DNA of 10,893 nt from an uncultured euryarchaeote (GTDB lineage Archaea; Thermoplasmatota; Poseidoniia; Poseidoniales; Thalassarchaeaceae): assembly GCA_937897085.1 (NCBI GenBank), contig CALCOR010000058.1, positions 1 through 10,893 on the forward strand, in the 5' to 3' direction. Every line of letters starts with the position of its first letter. The first letter of the stretch is position 1. The position numbers and the translations under genes were made by a program. Below the pieces are notes generated by a model that saw only the letters and a program-made list of their open reading frames with translations, was not told the origin of the DNA and made no database searches. Shown here one piece after another: positions 5,971 to 10,893 of the stretch.

Positions 5971-8900
5971 CCAGCGGAGCGTGCGCGAGGGCTGCCCTTG
6001 CTGTTGACGGCGTTGATGCTAGGAATGAGCATGGCACCCTTCGCGCTGACCTCGCCCGGCGAGCCGGTTGACCTTGAGGCGGTCGCCGCGCCGCGGCTGA
6101 CTCCAGTGAACACCACCACGAACATCCTGATCACCAGTTACCCGAACGGTGTGTCGAACACGCTGAAACTCGAGGTGCCGGACGGCGAAGCGGTGACCGA
6201 CGTCAGCCTGAGGATGACTCCGAAAATCCTGCCACAGGGCACGGGACATTCGTTCAGCACAACAGCAGACTTCAATCAGACAGATGCGATTGCCGAAGCG
6301 GTCGACTACAACGGCAGCGGCCTCTCCGTATCAGCAATCGACGAGTACTGGTCCTTCGAGCAGTCGAGCGGTCTTCCCTCTGGGTGGACCACGACGAACA
6401 CCAACTTCGGGCTGATCAACACGATGTCCTGTGGCACCAATGGCACCAGCAGCCGCTCGCTGACCATCAGGCATGGCACTGTGTCAGTGACTTCGAACAC
6501 GATTGACCTCGGAAGCCTGTCTCAGGGGGTCATGGCATTCTGGATGCGGGAAGGGCAGTCGGGGTGCGGTGAGGATCCGGACTCTTCGGAGCACATGTAT
6601 GTCGAATACAAGCGTTCGAGCGGCAGTTGGGGGCAGATCACCTACTTCAACGCCGGGCTCGGCTATCCTTACTACACACCGCGGAACGTGCAGTTCAACC
6701 TCCCCTCCGACGCCTTCCACTCCAACTTCCAGTTCCGCTTCCGTATGCCTCTCGGCTCTGGAACCTGCTGTGACTGGTGGTTCGTGGATGACGTGCGCCT
6801 GACCAAACCCGGGGGTTCGGGAAACTGGACCACTCCTGCCTTCGGTGCCAACGCCACTCGCCCGAACTTCCGCACGACTCCCGGACCGTATGGCGTCATC
6901 AGCCTCGACTGGGACGCACCAGCGAACGCAGTTTCCTGGTCTGTGCTGGACGGTTCGACGAAGACCCCGCTGCACGGCTTCGATGGCAGGACGGATACGT
7001 GGGCGGACCTAGGAGCGATAGATTGGGTGAAACACCCGTCGATCAGGGTGAAGGTCCGTTTGGCGGCGGCTGGGACTGGTTCGAGTACACGGGTGAACAG
7101 CGTGCACATCCAAGGTGTGTTGGCGGACTCGTTCGACCGTAATCCATACAGTCACGGCTGGACGAACAATGGCCTGTCATGGGATGGCGACAGTCTGTCA
7201 GGCAGCGGCAACGCCACATCTCCCGAATATCATTCCAGACGACCCATCAGTCGCATCGCGGCGAACATCCAAGCCACTGGTTCGGGACAGTTGTACGGGT
7301 CGTTCGATGGAGGTGCGTGGATTACTTTGGCCAACACCGGCACCACCGTGATTCCTGAACACGCGCACACCGCTCGCTTCACTTGGGCGGCAACCACTGC
7401 TTCCACCGACCTTACTCAGTTCACGGTCGACTTGGAGGGTGGCGGGCTACCGTTGCATCCGCAGATTGATTTGGCGCTCGACGGACGTCAGGAATGGGGG
7501 CTGCTGAATGACTCGATCGGACCGTGGGGCTGGCAGGACCGATTGGCCACGGGCTCGGTGTCCAAGGACCTGACATGGTCGGCACCGGGACCCCAGATAG
7601 AGGACCTCTGGCTTTCGAAGCACAGCGATGGGACGCTGACATTCGATGTCAGTCCACACAGAAACAGCGGAGTAGACGACCTCGTGGTCGAACTGTTGGT
7701 GTCGGGTAACACGGTCTTGAGCCGTTCGCTAGGGAGTCCGACGGCATCGCAGACGATCACCATGACCATGGGGGAGAAGGCGAATCTGGCGGCTGAACTG
7801 GCCAGCGCGACCCCAGTGTGGCGACAAGGGGACATCCAGTTTGTCAACGCTGAGATACATATCACTGCCAGCAATGGAGGAGTGCGTCTTGGCGGAATCG
7901 CCGCGCCGTACCATCCGACCGTCGAACTCGACTTCTATTCAGACGACGACTTCGTGCTGGCAGTCAACGACGCGCTGCCATACTCCATGCTCAGCGGAAA
8001 CAAGCGCATCGTTCCCCTGCCAATCACATGGGAGCTGCCTGCAGCGATGGAGGTGACGATCACGAAATTGGATTCATCAGCCGGTTGGAGCATCGATGCG
8101 CTCGGAATCACCAACGCCAGCAACACGCTGGTCCCTTCGTGGCAATGGATTGAGATTTCGACTCAGCAGATGCTGACGCAGGGCACCCCGTCGAGCATCC
8201 AGTACGATTTCATCGGCGAGCAGGCGAGCATCAGGCTGGAGGCTCCGGTGAGCGGCGGGGCTCCGGTGATGAGCGGGGATGTCGATCTCATCGAACTGCA
8301 CCCCTCGAATCCCTCGACTGTTGTCTGGAACGGGAGCAGCGTCAGCACAGTGCTGCGCTTCCGTACGGACGCGGTGTGGGATGATGAGGAGATAGTACAC
8401 CTCTACGTGCGCGGTGTCGGCGCCGACGGATTGCGCACGATACCGGCGATACATGTGTTCGGCGTAGGGCCAGAGTTGGGTATCGAGAATGATGTTCTCA
8501 TCCGCGAGTGGCGCATGCTGAACGACCAGGGTGCTGAGATTCCAGAAGACGCCTCCTACCTCAAGGCGGATTCGGATGTGACGGTTCAGGTCGACCTCGG
8601 ATTCGAGGACACCGACGAAGCGTATGGGCCGCGAACGGGGGGGGTGAGAGTCACCCTGTTGCAAGACGGAAACACCCTCGATGACACCACCGTTCTCTCC
8701 TCCGGTAGAGCCACCTTCTCCATTCGCACACCTGAGGTGGTCGGGATGATCGAGTACGAGGTGAACATCATGCCGTTGTACGGTGGTGACGATGTCACAT
8801 CGATAATGCTGAATCGCTCTTTCGAAATCGACTCTCTCGCTCCACAGATGGTCAACCAGAGCGTCGCTAGACACGACCACTTGGAGCCGTCGATGACCCA

Positions 8901-10893
8901 GACGCTCACCTTCGATGTGTTTGACCACCCCGTACTTCCTGAACATCTCAACCTGATGCTCTGGCAGGAATGGGCCGACGATGCGAACTACGACGGAATA
9001 CCAGATGCTGGCGAGTTCCAATCCTCTCCATTGATTCCACCAGATAACCGCACTCAGCAACAGGGGAACTATTCCTTCACCTTCGACGACACCTATGGTG
9101 TCGAAGGTGACATCGTAGCCGGTTATGTCACCGGTGCGGATGCAGCGGGTAACCTGATCACCGATGCGGGCAGCGCACAGGTCGACGACCAGCTGTTCAC
9201 CTACCAACTGATGGCTGATGGGGCGCCTGAGATACCTCTGTTCGGGGCGTCGTGGGATTCAGAGGGTCGTGAATGGCTGCATCCGACCACCAACTACACG
9301 CTGACGATCCCGTTCCACGAACCGAACGGACATTCCGACATCACCGAGGCCATCCTGCAACTCGCCAGCAATTCCGCTCTCGACCTCCTTGAGATCACTT
9401 GGCAAGGTGGAAGTTGCGTGGAGACGAGCGAACACCTGACGGTGATCGACTGCGGCATCCGCGCCTCAGAGGGGGACCTGACGCCGTTCACCTCAGACCT
9501 GGAGTTGTACGTGGAGATCCGGATGGGGTGGGGCCTGCCGATGGAGAACGACCTGCGCCGCGAACCCTCCCTCGCAATCATCGATCGGGCCGGACAAGGA
9601 GACTGGTTGACGCTGCCGGAATTGCGCTGGCGATTTTCGGCAGATCTACGCATAGATCCTGACTCGCTCTTGCTGGAACTGGACGAGGGTACCACCTCGC
9701 ATGACGGTGGCTGGGTCGCGCCGGGGAGCGACATCCACGTCTCGGGGAAGATTAGTTTCGTACCGACCGGCGATGTCCCCACGGAGCGCATCAAGGTCGA
9801 GGTGCTGCTCGACGACGAGCACAAGGTGGTCCGCGCTGACAACGGGCGGTGGTCTGCTGACCTGCGCGCCCCGCTCACCGGCGGTCCACCCTTCCCACTG
9901 ACAGTCGGATTGACCGACCTGCCCCCTCAAGCGCGCGACTTGACCGACCCCGGCCTCACGGAGTTCCAGATCATCGTCGATGATACGCCGCCCGAGCCGG
10001 TGGAACTCACAGGTCCGCGCCTGGACACCGCAATCCCGGTTTCATCACTGCAATCGCTCACGGTGGAGCTGAAGGTGAATGAGCAGGAGCAACTGGACAT
10101 CGACAGTGTGCGGCTGAACTGGCGGGTGACTGTGGGTTCGAATCCAGAGGGTGAGGAGGTGAACAGCGGTGCGGAGACGATGACGCTGCCAGCGCACAAC
10201 GCCGCCGGTGGGGAAATTCCGTTGAGGGCTACGTTCGACCTCAATTCGAAGATACCGGGAACAAGGCTCGTGGAGCCGTTGGCGTTGCACATCTGGGTCA
10301 CTGGGGCGGATATGGTGGGCCATGCCATGGTGTCGGACATCCAGTTCAATTCACCCTCCAAACCGTTCGCGTCGTGGTCCATCCAGCAGTTGCATTCGGA
10401 GATGGTGTTGGGTGAGGACGATCTCATCTACTCGCACAAGGGCGAGATCGATATCGGTGACGAGGTGCTGCTCACGGTACGGATGCTCAACGAAGGAGAG
10501 ATCTACGGATTCGCCAACGTGACACTCACTGAGATTCATTCAGATGGCTCCACCCGCACACTCACGACAATTCCTGAACTCATCCAGGCCGCCCCTGGTG
10601 AGGTGGGGAGCATGCAGTTCGGCTGGACCCCCGACAGACTCGGCCATGTGTGGGTCGTGGTATCTGTAGATGGTGAGCAGACGGTCACCGGTGACAGCAT
10701 ACACGTTGTGGATCCAGGGGATGCCGACGGTGTTCTTGGCCAGTTGGAGGAGAGGGGCATCACACAGCAATGGCTGATGGTACTGGCGGTGATGATGGTG
10801 TTGCTCTTGGGCATCGTGTTCGTGGCCATACGCTCGAAAGGAGCAGTTCACAGCGAAGAGGGTGATCTCACCGGAGAGGTCGAGGCGCAGATG
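5968..10893 (+). CDS. Giant secreted, membrane-anchored multidomain surface protein (3' partial)
   Basis: The frame is open from the TAA at 5884-5886 to the right edge. GTG at 5968 gives the best start because it yields a classical signal peptide: E-R-A-R then a hydrophobic core at residues 9-27. At least 1642 residues follow. Residues about 125-281 form a reelin/MAM-like jelly roll, with the E-x-M-Y-V-E-Y and W-W-F-V-D-D-V-R-L signatures and cysteines at 155, 200, 267 and 268. Residues about 387-492 are a second beta-rich module. The middle is a long series of beta-sandwich (Ig-like) domains, with boundaries such as D-S-L-A-P (955) and D-D-T-P-P-E-P (1338). An EF-hand-like loop lies at 8980-9015, and a Cys1150/Cys1162 pair follows. 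Residues about 1470-1583 resemble a CARDB-type domain. A membrane helix spans 10771-10830 (residues 1602-1621), then R-S-K and an acidic tail, so the stop is probably close beyond the window. At least 15 N-x-S/T sequons suggest heavy glycosylation. Its ligand is unknown; no enzyme motif is seen. Confidence 0.9.
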   Translation, partial: MPAERARGLPLLLTALMLGMSMAPFALTSPGEPVDLEAVAAPRLTPVNTTTNILITSYPNGVSNTLKLEVPDGEAVTDVSLRMTPKILPQGTGHSFSTTADFNQTDAIAEAVDYNGSGLSVSAIDEYWSFEQSSGLPSGWTTTNTNFGLINTMSCGTNGTSSRSLTIRHGTVSVTSNTIDLGSLSQGVMAFWMREGQSGCGEDPDSSEHMYVEYKRSSGSWGQITYFNAGLGYPYYTPRNVQFNLPSDAFHSNFQFRFRMPLGSGTCCDWWFVDDVRLTKPGGSGNWTTPAFGANATRPNFRTTPGPYGVISLDWDAPANAVSWSVLDGSTKTPLHGFDGRTDTWADLGAIDWVKHPSIRVKVRLAAAGTGSSTRVNSVHIQGVLADSFDRNPYSHGWTNNGLSWDGDSLSGSGNATSPEYHSRRPISRIAANIQATGSGQLYGSFDGGAWITLANTGTTVIPEHAHTARFTWAATTASTDLTQFTVDLEGGGLPLHPQIDLALDGRQEWGLLNDSIGPWGWQDRLATGSVSKDLTWSAPGPQIEDLWLSKHSDGTLTFDVSPHRNSGVDDLVVELLVSGNTVLSRSLGSPTASQTITMTMGEKANLAAELASATPVWRQGDIQFVNAEIHITASNGGVRLGGIAAPYHPTVELDFYSDDDFVLAVNDALPYSMLSGNKRIVPLPITWELPAAMEVTITKLDSSAGWSIDALGITNASNTLVPSWQWIEISTQQMLTQGTPSSIQYDFIGEQASIRLEAPVSGGAPVMSGDVDLIELHPSNPSTVVWNGSSVSTVLRFRTDAVWDDEEIVHLYVRGVGADGLRTIPAIHVFGVGPELGIENDVLIREWRMLNDQGAEIPEDASYLKADSDVTVQVDLGFEDTDEAYGPRTGGVRVTLLQDGNTLDDTTVLSSGRATFSIRTPEVVGMIEYEVNIMPLYGGDDVTSIMLNRSFEIDSLAPQMVNQSVARHDHLEPSMTQTLTFDVFDHPVLPEHLNLMLWQEWADDANYDGIPDAGEFQSSPLIPPDNRTQQQGNYSFTFDDTYGVEGDIVAGYVTGADAAGNLITDAGSAQVDDQLFTYQLMADGAPEIPLFGASWDSEGREWLHPTTNYTLTIPFHEPNGHSDITEAILQLASNSALDLLEITWQGGSCVETSEHLTVIDCGIRASEGDLTPFTSDLELYVEIRMGWGLPMENDLRREPSLAIIDRAGQGDWLTLPELRWRFSADLRIDPDSLLLELDEGTTSHDGGWVAPGSDIHVSGKISFVPTGDVPTERIKVEVLLDDEHKVVRADNGRWSADLRAPLTGGPPFPLTVGLTDLPPQARDLTDPGLTEFQIIVDDTPPEPVELTGPRLDTAIPVSSLQSLTVELKVNEQEQLDIDSVRLNWRVTVGSNPEGEEVNSGAETMTLPAHNAAGGEIPLRATFDLNSKIPGTRLVEPLALHIWVTGADMVGHAMVSDIQFNSPSKPFASWSIQQLHSEMVLGEDDLIYSHKGEIDIGDEVLLTVRMLNEGEIYGFANVTLTEIHSDGSTRTLTTIPELIQAAPGEVGSMQFGWTPDRLGHVWVVVSVDGEQTVTGDSIHVVDPGDADGVLGQLEERGITQQWLMVLAVMMVLLLGIVFVAIRSKGAVHSEEGDLTGEVEAQM
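8980..9015 (+). other. EF-hand-like calcium loop in the giant protein
   Basis: The 12-residue loop D-A-N-Y-D-G-I-P-D-A-G-E has ligand-type residues at positions 1, 3, 5, 9 and 12 and Gly at 6, as in canonical EF-hand and dockerin loops. It is a single loop placed in a beta-sandwich region, so it is more likely a structural calcium site than a paired EF-hand. Confidence 0.55.
10771..10830 (+). other. C-terminal transmembrane anchor of the giant protein
   Basis: Twenty hydrophobic residues (W-L-M-V-L-A-V-M-M-V-L-L-L-G and so on) are followed by Arg, Ser, Lys, a positive stop-transfer signal. With the N-terminal signal peptide this gives a type I topology: about 1570 residues outside and a short acidic tail inside. 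Confidence 0.85.

Noticed and set aside
8077..9207. 376-codon minus-strand frame inside the giant gene
   Set aside because: It has a low-complexity, Val/Arg/His-rich composition without motifs, and lies opposite a frame with sequons, Ig-like boundaries and a calcium loop. It is a shadow frame.

Overview
The window most likely comes from a planktonic euryarchaeon of the Marine Group II (Poseidoniales) type. Three things point there. The phenylalanyl-tRNA synthetase alpha chain is of the long archaeal/eukaryotic form. The left-hand surface protein carries the aspartate-rich repeats with recurring D-x-FP-x-D-P-T-Q-W and D-G-Y-G-D-N blocks typical of that group. Both surface proteins end in a single C-terminal membrane helix. 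The genus-level assignment is inference; no rRNA or other lineage marker is present.

Layout. (1) Bases 1-2469, plus strand: the C-terminal part of a secreted, membrane-anchored protein with a beta-propeller-like N-terminal part, about ten thrombospondin-type-3-like calcium repeats, one membrane helix and a charged cytoplasmic tail; the N-terminus lies outside the window. (2) Bases 2470-2540: a short convergent junction with two inverted repeats, probably shared transcription termination. (3) Bases 2541-5906, minus strand: a three-gene cluster read right to left, with a class I (aspartate/aromatic type) aminotransferase, a small two-helix membrane protein with a CxxC...CxxC zinc ribbon, and pheS. 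Spacers are 12 and 75 bases. (4) Bases 5907-5967: a compact divergent promoter region. It holds one A/T-rich island and a perfect 8-bp hairpin whose right arm includes the probable GTG start of the next gene. (5) Bases 5968-10893, plus strand: one reading frame of at least 1642 codons, open at the right edge, encoding a giant surface protein with a signal peptide, a reelin/MAM-like jelly roll, a second beta-rich module, a series of Ig-like beta domains, a CARDB-like membrane-proximal domain and a C-terminal membrane helix.

The two outer genes encode cell-surface proteins and the central cluster is housekeeping. An aminotransferase able to make aromatic amino acids beside the enzyme that charges tRNA with phenylalanine would be a sensible pairing, but the substrate is inferred. 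There is no RNA gene, insertion sequence, CRISPR array or integrase. I do not see a clear new defence or mobile system. The most interesting items are the start-codon hairpin, the modular giant surface protein, the cysteine-bearing variant of the calcium repeats, and the conserved-looking aminotransferase / zinc-ribbon / pheS arrangement.
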